From assembly GCA_018350325.1 (NCBI GenBank), contig JAEVLN010000024.1, forward strand, positions 651,248 through 715,247: a stretch of 64,000 nt of DNA, in the 5' to 3' direction. This stretch comes from Globodera rostochiensis. Lineage: Eukaryota; Nematoda; Chromadorea; Rhabditida; Heteroderidae. Position numbers and translations under genes: made by a program. Below the pieces are notes generated by a model, which saw only the letters and a program-made list of their open reading frames with translations, searched no databases and was not told the origin of the DNA. This document shows, piece after piece, positions 29,163-43,453 of this stretch (positions within the stretch are counted from its first letter, which is position 1; each line of letters opens with the position of its first letter).

Positions 29163-31432
29163 AAACAATGTATCTCTAGTTCTCAAAAAGATCATTTTCA
29201 TTGTTCCAATCGGGTTCGTCCATAAAGACGACTATTTATAATAATTAAAAACATCGTTAACTATTTTATTTTTATTTATCACATTTTTAATATTGATATG
29301 TTTTTAATATCTTAAAAAACAAATTGTCTTACCAAATAATTTAGTAATTAAATTTATTTTGCTAAATTCTTGATTATATTTGAATTGCATAATATTTAAA
29401 AAAAATTTAAATTCATTTTTTTTCATTAATTATGATTTTTTTACAAATTATCAATCCAATTGAATGTTTAATTAAGACTATTTAATATTTAAGTATTTTG
29501 TTTATTTATCATTACATCTAACGCTTAGCAGCCACCCTTCCACAAAGAAATGATATGTAATTTGGCTATCAATTAGTTGTAAGTAAATAAAAATATTCTG
29601 GCAATTTTGTTAAAAGTCTTGAAAGTTAATAGATTGATACCAACAAATTAACTAGCAAATATTTGATCAAAATTTTTAAGAATTTTAGTTACATTGAATT
29701 TACAAATTATTTTGTAAATTAAAAAAAAGATTGTTAGAAGTATCATCATCTTCGGAATTTTTATTATTTTTACAAAGGTTTTATTTAAAGGAATAATCAA
29801 AAATTGTTATTTAAATGTTTTACATTATTTTATAATTGGATCATAATTTAAACACGGTAACATTGCAATTTATTTTAAAATGTTCTTCAGCAGAAAAGTA
29901 TAACAAATCTATGTATTTATTTATTTTAATCAACATATAAGAATTTAAAAGATATTTTTGCATAAATAATCTTGGAATTTTGCAGCAATTGTTATGAGCA
30001 TTACAATTCACAAGATTTTTAGTAAATCAATTTTTTAATTTTTGGGTTTTGATGAAATGAAATTTAATTTATATTTACAGTGTGTTTTGTAGTTTCAATA
30101 TAATGATCTGGCGAATTTCAACGCGGATAAATTCACTTGTAAATTGCTTTTATGTTTATTACGACTGCGCTTTTAAAACTTTAAGTTTTGCTTTATAAAT
30201 AGTTCCTAATCAATGATTTTTTATTTAATCAATAAAGAATTGTTTTCCGTAACGTCTCGGAGCGGCAAAGAGGTAGATGTGCGGCCCTTAAATATTTTTA
30301 ACGATTTCTGGAAAGCTACCGTATAAGATATTCTACTTTAATTTTGTTTTTCTGATTTTTGCTTGTCTCATTAAGTATTAATATTATACTTTTATTTTTT
30401 CTTCGTAACCTGTTTTACAATTACTTGCAACTGTTTTTAGGCGCTTAATCAATGACGATTTTTTTTAATATTGTTCCAAAAATGTCAAAAACGAGTCGAG
30501 TTTGCCATTTGTTTTAAAACTTTTGCCTCTGCAAATGAAGTCGTTTTGAGATAAATTCTATTATTTTTATTGGCACCTGGTAATGATAATTAGAATTAGT
30601 ATCAAACGTTTGTAAAATGAATACCTGAAAATCATAAATTGTTTATATTTAAATATGAGCAGCAAAATTTTCAATAAAAAATCTTATTATTTAAATATTG
30701 CAATTATAATAGTTGAATTTTTAGCTTCCAATATTCATTTTCAATTTAAACTTAAATCACATTTCGCCGCATTTTGCACCATAATAGTTCGATATATTTT
30801 GCTTAAATTTTTTAGCGAACTCTACAGAACAGGCTTATTTGTTAGTGGCAATTAGTGGTTAGGATTATTAGTTACTAACCTGTAAATTTAGAAATAATAT
30901 TTGTTTGGATGTTCGCTGCCCAAAACAAGTTCAGGAAGCAGCACTTTACGCCTTTCATGAATTTGAATTGATTAAGAATCGAGTTTCGTATTACAGATAA
31001 TTTACGTTTATTAACATTATTTGTCGCATTGTATTGACATTCATTTAAGTCTTTCTTAAATCGTTCATGATTGGCGAGGTACTGCTCCATTAAGTCCCGA
31101 GCATTTACAATTAATTTAATACGTTTTAAATTAATCTATGCCTGTTTCTTGGGTAAATAAATGGATGTAGATTACTTTAATTTAATTAAATACTTTATTG
31201 AATTCAAATTCATTGTTTGCTATCTGATGTAAATAAATGTAATATTCAATTTAATTATCGTTAGTGATCCGTTAGCGGAGAAAAATTTGTGAAAAAGGAG
31301 GATTCTTGCTTTTTTTGCAACAAGTATATTTTGATAATTTTGTTTGTATAGTTTCTTTAAAAAAATTAATCCTTCATTTCACTTTTAACAACTTTAAACC
31401 AATTAATAGTATGAGCTTTATTTTTCTTTAAG

Positions 31433-31558
31433 TAACAGCTGTTGTCGCAAATCGTCACTCGTTACAACAACAGGGCCGTGAATATGAGAAGGCGCTCCTC
31501 AACAAACAGTACGAGGCGTTCTCATTACAAACTTTTGGTGGAGACGAGTTTTGAGCGC
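31433..31558 (+). other. exon-like island, uncertain
   Basis: After a T-rich tract ending in CTTTAAG, one frame reads LQQQGREYEKALLNKQYEAF and continues SLQTFGGDEF to a TGA. Composition and lack of stops are protein-like, and the surroundings are AT-rich. It may be the last exon of an unseen gene or a gene fragment. Confidence 0.3.
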
Positions 31559-33889
31559 ATGAAGATGATAATAATTGACGAGATAAACCAAATGAGTTAA
31601 ACACCGCTTTTACCCCTCAAAAAAATGGACTGATTGATGATGTTGGGCAAAATAATTTGTTAATTTTTTCTTATAAAATATACCTTTTTGTTTTATTTTA
31701 TTAATTGTCTATTGCTGTATGCCTTGAGTATTAATCATATTAGAAAGAGAAATTTATTAAAATTTTAATTTTTCTCTGATCATTTTGCCGTAAATCGTTT
31801 AAATCTTTAAATGATTCAACTTTTTTGTTAAAAGCTTTTTCATGAATTTAAGTAAATTAGTTAATCATTTTTGTTCTCACTAGTAACGATGAGACCTCTC
31901 ATTTTGGATAATGTATTAAAGTTAATTAATGCGATTTTGCGCTGGTTGGGCTATTTGGTGTGGCATCAAAATTACTCAGCTTTTACTTTCTGAATAAATA
32001 GAATTGCATTGGTATTATGCATATTTGTTATACCGATCAAAGAAAAATATTAATCGGCATAGTTTTTGTAACTTAATTACATACAAAAATAATAAATTTA
32101 TTTTTATCCGAATAAATTTTCATTATTAGTTTCTATTAGCGCGAGCTTTTTTCATTTTCATTTTATTGACCCAATTTTGTTCGGTATCATTTTTGTTATT
32201 ATTTTCTAATAAATTTAAAAATGTTTTTATCTTTAAATAAATTGGCAGAGTGTTGGCAATAGTGCATGGTTGAGGAGAGTTGGTTTTGGGTCACAATTAT
32301 GTCGCGTAAGCCTTTAGGTTCTTCTGAATGAAATTTTATTTTGTTTGCACCATTAGGATTTTGTGCTCCGCTTCCAAATCGAGTAAGATAGGTAATATTA
32401 CTTTTTATTCTTCAACTGATTTCATTCATAATATTTATTTTATAGCGCCATTTTGCTACTATAATTAATTCTAAAAATTAATATATTCTAGATTCATCAC
32501 TGGATGCATTCACCGTTTAAATGACTAACTTCTAATTTGACACGGGTTGCATTTTTATTTAAATTCCGTTCATCCGCTAAACTAAAGAATTTATATATAT
32601 TTTATTATTCTTTTTCATCTTAAGATGTGATAACTACGTCGGCCGACCTTTGAATAACGCAAACCGCACTATTACTTGCACTGCTAAAAGTATTTTTCGA
32701 GATATTTTCAGAATTATACTAAATTTTATGAATTGCTTTATAATAATAAATAAATTTATTTTTTGCTATCAATTTACTTATTATAACAAAAACTTTACTG
32801 AATTGAAAATTTATATTTTATTGTTGCTTTTTTATTTGTAAAAATTTTACTTGTAATCGTATAAAAAGGAGGGTAAGCATTTTATGCATATTTTTGTGTT
32901 CTTTGTGGTGATTTTTAAATTCAGTATGACCGTTTTACGTTCAACGGATGACGACAGAAAGCGCTCTTCACATTTCAATTAATATTAATAAATATTTGGG
33001 ATAAATATTTACATAATAATTCATTTTATATTGTTGTCGTATTTCAATGGATACAATAATTTATATTTAATGCACGTAAATTATTTGTTTTGCATTTTTT
33101 AATTTAGTTGAATTTGTTTTAGAAATTAATTTTTTTATTAATTAATTTTTTCTTAACATTACGTTGAACCGTTTTATTTTCTTTTAATTTTTGTCGAATG
33201 GTTTTATTTTACAAATATATTTATTATAATCAATTTATAGGCGAAAAAGATACAATATAATCAATTTTATTACTTTTTAAAGTTTAGCCGGAAGGATAAA
33301 ATGCTTAGCGAATTATATCACTTATTAATTTGGGATTCTTGTGTTAATTAAAAGAATCTTTGAGCTTTCAAAAATTGTTTGAATTTGTGTATGAACTTTG
33401 AAGTTGGTCTAAAAGAAAGTCATAGATTCTATGGCCACGAAAACTTATAAACGATACTTTTGTCAACTAAACTCAGCGAAGCGAAAATATGTATCTCCAG
33501 CGTCAAACCCACTTTTTTCCTCAATTTTCAGACCGTTTACCCGATTCAAAAGCCGCTTTAAAATCTCAAGTTTTTATTTTATATTGGCGAATTCATAATC
33601 AGCGCAACAAATAACATATTTTAAGACAATTTTTGGAGTACAAAATATTTCCATAAATTTTGACCAAAGTGCTCGGTCGCCCCTATGGGTTTGCAAAATT
33701 TGAACCGGTCCAAAACCGGTTTAAAGCTTTTCTGCAAACTTTTTTTAAATTCACAGTCTACAAGTGGTTTTGAGTGATTGCCTCAAAATTGTTGCTAGGG
33801 CTCTTTTTTATTTAGTTTTAGAATAACACTTTTTTTGCATAATTTGAGGATTTACATTTGCATATTTTGGCAAAAATGGCGGGCAACAC

Positions 33890-34345
33890 GAAAAATAAAA
33901 AAATTTAGCCTTTTGGTTGCAAATCTCTTAATTAAGTCAAAATTCCAAATTTTTCCCGGCGGCGCCTATCGGCACTCTTTTAATCCCCCACTTTCCAATA
34001 ATCCCCCACTCTCTAATAATCCCCCACTCTCTGAGAAGGTTGGAAATTAATCCCCCATTCTCCAATAATCCCCCACTCTCCAATAATCCCCCACCCTCTT
34101 TTAACAATTCGAATTCAATTTTATCGCCTTTTTTCACTAAGTAAAGGAAAATGGATAAATATGGGAATTTTTTTTGGGGGGGGGGGCTAAAGACAATCTT
34201 TAGGGGTGCATTTGAAAATTTGAAAAAGTCGTCTTTACGGGTGCATTTGGAGTTTATTGCATTTTTCTTAAGGAATTTTTTTCTAAAAAAATTGGATTTT
34301 AGGGGGGTTGAAGAAAGTCATAAATCATTCGACCTTTGGACTAGA
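33890..34345. repeat. dispersed repeat with GGCGGCGCC core and a TAATCCCCCACTCTC minisatellite
   Basis: 33890-33975 matches 39785-39870 (TTTTGGTT..AAATCTCTTAA...CGGCGGC.CCTATCGGCAC). It is followed by six imperfect copies of a 15-18-nt unit TAATCCCCCACTCTCCA (33981-34098) and then by a poly-G run (34178-34188) and two GGGTGCATTTG. segments. Similar pieces are near 19860 and 58262. Confidence 0.7.
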
Positions 34346-37300
34346 TGAAGTTTAGGTCTTGGATTTATTTCGATTTTATAATTCAATAAATTTTTATTTA
34401 ATTTTGAGGAATTAAAATGCATTGATTTCCTTTTTAAGTGATATTTAACTTTTTTTTTTCTGTTGTTTTGGTGAGTTATGCACGAAAAACATGTTATAGG
34501 CTCGCGCTTATTTAAGGCATTTTGTGCCTACTTCGGCTTGCATATTCGACATTTTTTGAAAAATAAGGGGAATTTATCATCTACGATAGACAGTATGGAT
34601 ATATTTTTTGTTTTTAATAGCACTAGCAAAATAAATTATAAATTCTATCGGGTTCTATCGTATCGGTTTCATTTGAGTTGGTTCGAGTTTTTTTGTCAAA
34701 TCTTATTTAGGTTTACAAAAAATCAATTGTAATTCTTGAATAGAGCTGTTTGAGCAGTAAGATTTTTATTATAATCACAATAAAGTAAGTTTTTTGTTAC
34801 TTGTTTATTTAAATTTTGTGTCATAACACGAATCTTATTAATTCTTTAATAAATAAAAGTTACAGAAATTAATCATTTTAAGTCGAAATATAAAAAAAAT
34901 TACATTATAATTTTTACCTTTTTTTAATAAACTCATATTAAAAGACTGAATATTTTAACTTGAATATTTCATTATTTTCTAACTGTATAAAATTAGTGTA
35001 TTATTTATAATATTAATATTTTTTTGATAAAGCAATTTGTTAAATTTTAAGATAAAAATCAATTTGTTTATAATATAAGTATATAAAACTCTACAATTGG
35101 TTGTTGTGTAAATTATTATTTTGAGATTTGCATTATTTAATTATTATTTATCATGGCAGTGGCATAAACAAGTTCGTTATTTGATCTTGGAGCACCCAGC
35201 ATTCCTGTCGTTGTCTTGCTTTTCGCAATAGGGTACACCGTCGTTCTTTAATGGAAGGTTTCTGGAACCGATGCAGTTAAATTCATAGAGTTAAAACTCG
35301 TTTTGTCAGTTAATCATTTTCCAGATTCCGATATTCGATGCAAGTTTTGATTTTTTTTTGTTTATTTTATATATTTTTAAGGAAAATTGTAAAATATTAT
35401 TATTCTTTTTTTATTTTTTGGCAAGTTGCAGCACCCCAGCTAGCTTTGTTTTAATAACAGCGTCAGGCTGCTCTTTTTATTGGGATCCTTCCGATATTTA
35501 TGCAATATACGCCAGATTTAACCAGACTATAAAAGCTTGAACTGTCGCAGCGTCGAGCTTTGTTGACATAGCGACCTGATATCAAGGTAAATCGTCGTTT
35601 TTTAAACAGATATTTTAGGGTTGAAACTTTTATTTTAATGGAAAAGTTTTTAAATATTTATTAATCATATTTATATTTTTGCTCGTTATTACATTTAATC
35701 GAACCATTCACTGAAGTTTATAAATTAGCTTTTTTGAAACAGTTACAAGAGTAAGAGGTAAATTAATTGTAAATTTTTGAATTTTTTTATAAATTTTATG
35801 GATTGAAAATCATTTTTGATTGTTTTAAAAAAAATTATTTTGTTGAGACATGTTTTTGAAAGCCAAACTTTGTTTTTCGTATTTGAAATTATAAAATCAG
35901 CAGTTTGTATACCTAATTTTATCTTTAATTTTTATTTTGTTTTTTTTGTTGACGTTTTATTTTTAAAGCTTATCATATTATATTTTTAGTTACTTTAATG
36001 TCGACTTATTCAAAATGTTTATATTATTTTTATTAATCACTTTTGTTGTTATATTTTAATTCGTTTTTTAATTTAGATTTTTTGGTTTTTTATTAAAACA
36101 AATCATTTTTAATTTATCGAAGTCTGGTTTTGGTTTTAAATTTTGTCCCATAGCTTTTTGATGCAGGGGTTATAATAAATTTTATTTGATGATATAGAAT
36201 TATTGGGAATGTTAAAAGTTTTTGTAATTTTATTTGGCTGTGTCGCTGGCCGTCGTAGAGATTTTCAAATTTAAGGACGTTTTGAATTTATATTTTTTTA
36301 AAAGCATGATTTTAATAAAATTTTTTGTTATCGAAAAAGGATTATATGCTTAAAATACTTTCTTCGCGCTTTGATTATAGATATTTGGTTTTGGTTTGTT
36401 ATTTAAAACTTTAAATTTAGTATTTCATAAATTTTATGACACCATTTTTAATGCCTCAGTTTACTTAATTGGTTTCTGAACTTTTATTATTAATTTTTAT
36501 GAGCATCTAGCTCAATTTGGATGTTAACATTTTTATTTGGCAGATAAAGTAGTAATTGTTTATTAAAATCAAACAAATAATTTAATAACAAAACTTCTAA
36601 AAAAAGAAATTTTGTAATTTTTATTGCTAAACGATTATTTTACCTCCGTTCACACTCAAGAAAATTAATGCCAATTTTCTGCATGCATTGAATGGACTGT
36701 GCATGAAGACACTATATTTAACAGGATTGAGCATTTATAAAATTTCTTAAATTTTTAAAACAAAGAAGCTTTTAATGATAAGAAAGTAAAACAAGTTGAT
36801 TAATGTAATTATCAAAGCGTAACTTTTTCCACGATAAAGACTCAATGACCAGTTAGGCTCTGAGTTCGGCTATACATCTCACGAGTCCGGTAAGCAAAAT
36901 TGAAGAAGTATTTCCGAATAGGCTTCTAATTATTTATCCGAATCCCATAAATCAAATAAAAACACCAATTCGGAATAAATGTTTTTAGGGCTAACTCTTC
37001 AGTGCGTATTCGCAAATGCCTGAAAAACCGGTCTTAATAATGTGAATAAAATGAAGTTGAAATTATAAAGGCAAATCGTCTCAATAATCTATGACTAAAA
37101 ATCTATTATTGTTAACAAAAGGCTCATAATTTTTCGTTTAATTAATAAACATACCGCATTTTATTCTTTCTCATAATCTGATTCATACTCTTCATTGAAA
37201 TTATTCATTCTTTTTGCGGCCCTTTCGCATTTGTTATTCATTTGATTTCATTTGTTGCTTACTTAAATTTTTATTAATTTATAATTTTTAACATAAAAAT

Positions 37301-39148
37301 TTTTTGGCAATCATTAATTTATGACTAATTTCTTGTTTTTTATATTCGTATTTGAATTTAAAAAATTAAATTTATAATTATTTTTTTATTTATGATATTT
37401 TAACTTATAAATATACTATTATAAAGGATAAAGCGTTTAATAACAATTAAAATCTTGTTTGTTGTATTTTAATCAATTGTTGTTAATTTTTATTTTAAAT
37501 AATTTTGTTTTATATTCATTATAGGGCCATGTCCCTGCCGTAGCACATGCGCTGTAAATGGGAGTCTCCCATAATATCGTTTTCCGTCAAACCTTGCATC
37601 ATGCTTAGGATGACATCTCGCTTTCTAGAGCTTGCAAGCCAAAAAAGAGCCGGGTTTGATTAATTAGTTTAAGTTTTTTAGGTAATTTGAAAGATTATAT
37701 AATTAAATGAATTCTTTATTTTATTCTGTACTCAAATCTTTTTAATTTTTTAAGCGTAATTTAAAATTTAAATTAATTTATAATTAAATTATTTAAGGCA
37801 TATGTTAATAGAATAGGGATTTTTGTTAATTAATTTAATTCGACAATATATCTTTCTCGGGTTGAATTTAATTGGCATTATCATTTACAAAATTTTTTCA
37901 TAACTAGCTAAAAAAAAATTTCTCTAGTCAATAATTTTATTTCATTATTGATTTTTGCAATACATATTTATAAATGGTTTGTATTCATTTTATATTAATG
38001 TAATTTCTTGTTTTTTTTAAGTTTGTCAACTTTGACCAATTTCCATCTTTTCTAGCTCTGGCCCTTTCTATTGGGACTGATTTGAGTATTCGCGATTTTC
38101 GTTTTCAAATTGTTTATTTAAAAGTATTAGAATTTATTCGTAAATTTATTTCCATTATATTTTAACAATATGGGCAATAATGCGTTACGCACAATATTTC
38201 ATAGTATATTCCGCCAAGATGTTATGGCATTGCGGTCACGTTTGGGTCTATTTTTATATGACCTGAATTTGCACAATGGCCAAATTATTCAAAATTTCTT
38301 AAATTTCTGCAAGAAAAACAATATTTTTTGTGTTCTTGGTGAATCGTCAACATATAGCCAGTTTTTTTTAAAATATATAATTTAATTAATTCAAGTGATG
38401 TTTAAATCCATTTGTTTTTCCAAATAAATATTTTTAATTCATTTTGAAGAATAATTGCGACCAGTAATGTAACTGAATAAAACTTTAATGCATCTCTGTG
38501 ATTTAGTTTTAAATTTATACTTGGGTTTTTTAATGTATTTTTTGGTTTTTATTTAGTTTTATATTTTTATATACCTACGTTCTTTCAGTCGTATGATTAA
38601 AAATTATTCAAGTTTGAGCTTTGCCCAGTCGCGTAACAAATAAAAATCGTTAAAAGCGCTTCAACAATTTCGTTTTTTATATTTGTCTTTTTAAATTTTG
38701 TTATTCCTTTTAAATTTTACACCGTTAATGTTCGATTGTTTTATATATTTTTAAATATTGCGAACATTTCAAAATGCATTTGTAAGATGATGAAGTGTTG
38801 TAATTATATACTAAGGCAAACATGAATATTATCTTTTTTTTAGGGCTAGAATTATTATCCAATTTTGTTTTTAGAACATCCATAAACTTTTCTGAATTTT
38901 CAGAAAAAAATGTCGCATTTTTGACACCTCATACAATAAGCTTGATGTCTTTTTTTGTCGTGCGCACTCAACAATAAATTATATTAGTTTATTGTCTTTT
39001 AAAGTTATAATTTTCAGGAGTGTTTGTGATAAATGATTTAAAAATTTGAAGTAATATTGCATCATTAATTCCATGTAAAATTCTTGAAAAATACAAATTA
39101 AAGTAGCATTATTACAAAACTAACTTAATCAAACTTGCATTCTTTACT
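34346..39148. other. AT-rich, T-biased host DNA with decayed exon-like islands
   Basis: GC-richer islands are at 35160-35285, 35425-35590 and 37525-37665. The second follows a GTTGCAG acceptor-like site, reads protein-like with two TGA stops (segment DPSDIYAIYARFNQTIKA) and ends near GATATCAAG/GTAAAT. The third also reads protein-like with stops. A 71-codon frame starts at ATG 38170. These may be eroded exons; none is a supported gene. Confidence 0.4.
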
Positions 39149-39227
39149 TTTAAAAACTATTGATCAATTGGGCGGGGGGAATTTTTGCGCAAAATAAAAC
39201 AAAAATGAGGGGAGGTGAGTGGGGGAA

Positions 39228-39312
39228 ACGATGTGTTTGGTTGGTGGCGTCTTTGTTGGGGGGGGGGATGTGTTTGGTTGGTGGCGTCTTTGCGTTGGGG
39301 GGGGGGGGGGGT
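39228..39312. repeat. tandem duplication with poly-G runs
   Basis: GATGTGTTTGGTTGGTGGCG..TTTG occurs twice in tandem, each time followed by a G run of about 9 to 14. Confidence 0.8.
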
Positions 39313-39411
39313 GACACTTTCACATAAAATCGATGAATGATTACCCACATAATTATGTGGTCGTTAGTTTCTGTCAATGTGAGCATTTTCATTGAATTTT
39401 ATATTTATAAC

Positions 39412-39592
39412 TAGGGTTCAGCCCCGACCCCTCGGGACGGAAAAAGTCGGGGTCGGGGTTTTCGTACCCGACCAAAAAGTCGGGGTTCGGGGTTTTTCCC
39501 AGCAAAAACCCCGAAAAATTCAAAAAAGTCGGGGTCGGGGACGAAAACCCCGACTAAAAAAAGTCGGGGTTCGGGGACGGGGCTGAACCCTA
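39412..39592. mobile_element. 181-bp hAT-type MITE with 8-bp target duplication
   Basis: Terminal inverted repeats TAGGGTTCAGCCCCG (15 bp, extending imperfectly) are flanked by exact TTTATAAC duplications (39404-39411 and 39593-39600). The interior is almost entirely repeats of GTCGGGGT and its complement, so the whole element can fold on itself. Confidence 0.9.
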
Positions 39593-39710
39593 TTTATAAC
39601 TGCAAACCTTTTAAAAGTAAAAGAGAATGATTTATTTTTAATTTTTTAACAAAATGGGAAATTTTTTAAATATGTTTTATTGTATTATTGTAACATTTGA
39701 TGGTAATTTG

Positions 39711-39890
39711 TAGTGCTGCACGAGAGTCTCGATATCGAGTATCGACTCGAGAAAAGTCTCGAGTTTTTTGTTACAAAAATTAACGCATTTTTAAAATTTT
39801 TGGTTAAAATCTCTTAACAAATTGAGTCAAAGATTCAAAATTTTCTCGGCGGCACCTATCGGCACCGCCGACATCCCCCCCCCAGAAGTA
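39711..39890. mobile_element. possible truncated MITE with CTCGATATCGAG motifs, next to the GGCGGCACC repeat
   Basis: TAGTGCTGCACGAGAG is followed by CTCGATATCGAG, ATCGACTCGAG and GTCTCGAG (to 39765). This is the same style of TAG-start end with palindromic subterminal motifs as the complete MITEs, but no matching right end was found. 39785-39870 is the dispersed repeat also seen at 33890. Confidence 0.45.
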
Positions 39891-40341
39891 AAGCAGAAGT
39901 CTCAAAAAAAATTGCATCTTGGGAAATTTCTTAATCAAAAAACGCAATAAAAGGGAAAAATAAATCCCTAAAAACAAAAATTTTCGGAAAAACTTGCTTA
40001 GAAAAATGCTATAAAACCCTAAAATACACGCCTAAAAATCGACTTTTTCCGGTACCCCTCCCCAAAGCAAAATCCTAAATACGTGCCTGTGCACACCATC
40101 TTTAAAATCTTTATTTTGTCGCATGCCCTTCCTTTTTTAAGCGTCAGCGTGTAACCAATTATGATGTTGTAATTGGTGAATATTGTTCTAATACGTTTTC
40201 AAATGCTTTATTTAATTACTAAACATTTTATTTATCGATTACTTAAAATCGCTTTGCGTTTTAACACACGCGGAAACTTGCTGAGCGAAAACACTCCCAA
40301 TTGGGCTAAGAAACCAAAAAGGGTCAGAATGGACTAAAAAC

Positions 40342-40544
40342 CAGGGGTGCTCATGGATATAAATTTTAGTTCCGTGCCCGGGTATATCCGTTATTTTTTT
40401 CAAAATTCGTACCGTTATCCGATATCCGCGGATATCGGCGGATATATCCGGATAAGTGGATTTCATCATATCCATCCATCCGTGTCCGTCCCATTTTTTG
40501 AAATTCCGTATCCGTATCCATCCATATCCGGAGATATGCGCGGA
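40342..40544. mobile_element. truncated copy of the CAGGGGTGCTC hAT-type MITE
   Basis: Starts CAGGGGTGCTCATGGATATA and continues with GGATATCCG-type palindromes. It matches the complete copy at 63511 but lacks the right end after GATATGCGCGGA. The flanking sequence to the left (AAAAAGGGTCAGAATGGAC) is also shared, so the two copies arose by duplication of a larger segment. Confidence 0.8.
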
Positions 40545-43384
40545 ATATTTATTTTAATTTACGTTGTTGTTTTTTATCTCTTTGTGATTTAGGTCAGTCA
40601 TATATTCGTAACATTTTCAATACCTTTTAAAAAGTTTATAATAATGTTTTAATTTGACTGTTTTTTACTTTACTTAAAAAGCATTTTTAACTTTGAAGTC
40701 ATTTTTTGACTTTATCCGAAAATGCATCACATTAATTGGATCTTTAAAAGCGTTATGAATAAAAGAATTATTCTTGCAAATCTATATTAAGTCAAAATTT
40801 TTACCACATATTTCTTTCAACAAATAAATAAACTAGTAATAAAATTTATTAGAAAATATTATTTCGTTTAGTGTACATTTATCACGGCAATCAAAGTATT
40901 TAAGTCATTTTGGTTGTTAGGGCTGTCGAATACATGATTTTTTATATTTTTGTTTAAAAATTTACAAAAGTTATAGGAGTACTTTTCAAAAATAATGTTA
41001 ACTCATTTTTTGTCTCACATATTTTATTTAATAAAGAGTTATTTTTAATTTAGTTTATTTTATAATAGATTTTTTCTGTTATCTTTTAATTAATAATCGG
41101 AGAAGCCATTTGATTAATGCCCCATTTTTAATAAAAGTAACATAGGCTTAATTACTCGAAAAGTTTAGATGTTGTCTTGGTTTTAATTGTAAAATAGCTT
41201 TATTTAATGTTTAGTTTTGATAATATACATTTTTATTTTTCAGTATTGTGTTGATATAATTTTCTAATATTGTGTAAAATGAAAAAATTTTACTCCTTCT
41301 CCCGCTGCTGCTGAATTTTCGCACGCAGCGATTTCCGCTCCTGCTAGAACCTTCGGCTCGATCAAAACGGATACCCTCCGCAAATATTACGGATTTTTTT
41401 AATGTTTTGTTTTATGCGAAACTTTAGCGAATGAAAAAATGATTAGAAACTTGGCAATTGTCGCAATTTTCTCTTTCTTCCATATCATCATGATGGTCGA
41501 TTAAAGAATATCATAATGTAAACACTCCCGGAAAACCATTGTCGGTGGTAATATTGCAATGTTCGGTTTACTTTCTAAAAAATAATTGCGTACTTTAATT
41601 TTAAGTTAAATTTTTGTGTCAAGTCTTGGCCTTTTTCGATGTTTTTTTATATAATAAAATCAGCGTAATCTAATTAAAAATATTTTTTGTTTTAATTGCT
41701 GTACTAATTGGGCAATTTATGCTCTTGGATGTTGATTCCTGCGTCATATTTCAAACTTAGGTATTAAAGACATTCTTACTGGCAATATTTTCGATATCTT
41801 CTGATAATTTACTTAAAACTTATAGCTGTAGTGTTTTTGCGTGTTTTTGCCTTCTGAACAAAAAACCAAATCATTGCTTCGCTATTTATATTATAGACAT
41901 GCGTTCAATATGAAGATGCAATCCAGCCTCATTTGTACTTGCACAACGCGCCATCTCCCACAGCTTCTTAGCATGAGTGATTGTAGGCATTTGATTCAAT
42001 AAATAATTCAATCAGTCTTTCACTAATTTATTTTAGTGAATTGAGAATTTATTTGTATAAAATTTAATTCTATGTTAAAACATTATATGTTTAAAATAAC
42101 ATTTAAAGTAGACTTTAGCTTTGATTCTCAATTTTTTGTGAATCATGACGGTTTTTTGCTTAAAATAAAACTATTTATAATTCTTTAAGCTGTGCCCAAT
42201 ACATCAAAATTTATACTATTTCTTAATTGTTTATTTATTCAGCACTTTTGACCTTTGATTAACAATTTACTATTTAAATTAATTAAATGTAGAAGATCCC
42301 AAATTTTTCTTCTAATATTTTTTATGTTTTGGGCATGTCTTTGTTAGGAAAAGTCCCCAAGTGAAAATACAAATATTAATATCCAAGCGTTTATTGATAT
42401 GGCCTAATTTGAGTTTTCTGTTGATTATATGTGAGAAAGTTAAATATTCAACAATTATTCATTTTTTGCTCTGTTGTATATTTTGTGAATTTTTTCGTGG
42501 ATATTTTATATAAATCAAAAATTTAGTTTTTTTTCTGCAAACCGCCTGATTAGTATATCTGTGCTCGCACGATGAGGTTATCATGTCGGTTTAGGCACAA
42601 TATAAGTATTTAGCACATAAATATCATGGGTAGAGTGAGAGATAATTAATTAATTTATTCTTTATATATTGTAGTGCCCCTTATTTAAATCATTCACGTG
42701 ATGTGTCAAAAAATTGCGTGCCTTGGTACTGTGAAGTATCTCACATATTATAAAAATCAAGATTTTAATTATCACACCGATTCTCATTCCATTTTTTCAA
42801 ACTAAGTTTTCATTCATTATATTATATTTACTTTTGAAATTTTGATGAAGCAAATTTATTAATTACTTTTGGCTTGATGCTAAACTTAACATGACAATGA
42901 AACTTTCTTTATGGCCATTTCACTCTATCCAACTTTTCTAACAAAAAAAATGCAAATTAGAAGAAAACTTTCCACCTCTGCTGCTGAAATAAGTAGGTAG
43001 TTCGCCATTTTTTGGAAATTGCTTTATCTCTATCAATATCCAAAGGTGCTTGTCGGCCGGAAAAAATTGTTAAATTTTATTTTAATTTAATTATTGTAAT
43101 CAGTAAGTTTAAATTTTGCTTATAATTTAATTCGGTAACGATAATTTAATTGCAAGAAGGAATATATAAATCAAAAATAATATTATTTTTAAACAAATTA
43201 TGCTTTGTTTCAAAATTATAATCATTCTGAACTTAATTTGACTAGATAAAATAACATCTAAATGTTATTGTTAATTTATATACACATTTAATCGCAATTA
43301 ATTTATGATTAATTATTGATATTTTATTGCATTGAAAACCAATGAGTTTTTTAAATTGTTTCTTAATTATTGCGTTCCATTATA

Positions 43385-43453
43385 CCGCAAGCGCAACGCG
43401 CGGCGAACGAAGCCCGTGCCCTCGTCTACTTGGCGCAGCGGGAAGAGCAATTG
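43385..43453 (+). other. exon-like island, uncertain
   Basis: A 69-nt GC-rich stretch in AT-rich DNA codes QAQRAANEARALVYLAQREE in one frame, a typical helical composition. It has no ATG and no clear splice sites. It may be a captured or decayed exon. Confidence 0.25.

Larger units (their letters stand above)
28172..33880. other. AT-rich, mostly T-biased host DNA with scattered GC-richer islands
   Basis: From here T exceeds A on this strand for most of the rest of the window, except around 28950-29170. GC-richer islands occur at 28436-28505, 28690-28800, 28970-29170, 30245-30295 and 31433-31560. Two are listed separately. No long gene and no RNA gene was recognised. Confidence 0.55.

Noticed and set aside
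34478..34732. 84-codon plus-strand ORF
   Set aside because: Phe/Ile/Tyr-rich composition expected from T-rich DNA; no homology-like pattern. The same applies to most AT-rich ORFs between 30 and 58 kb.
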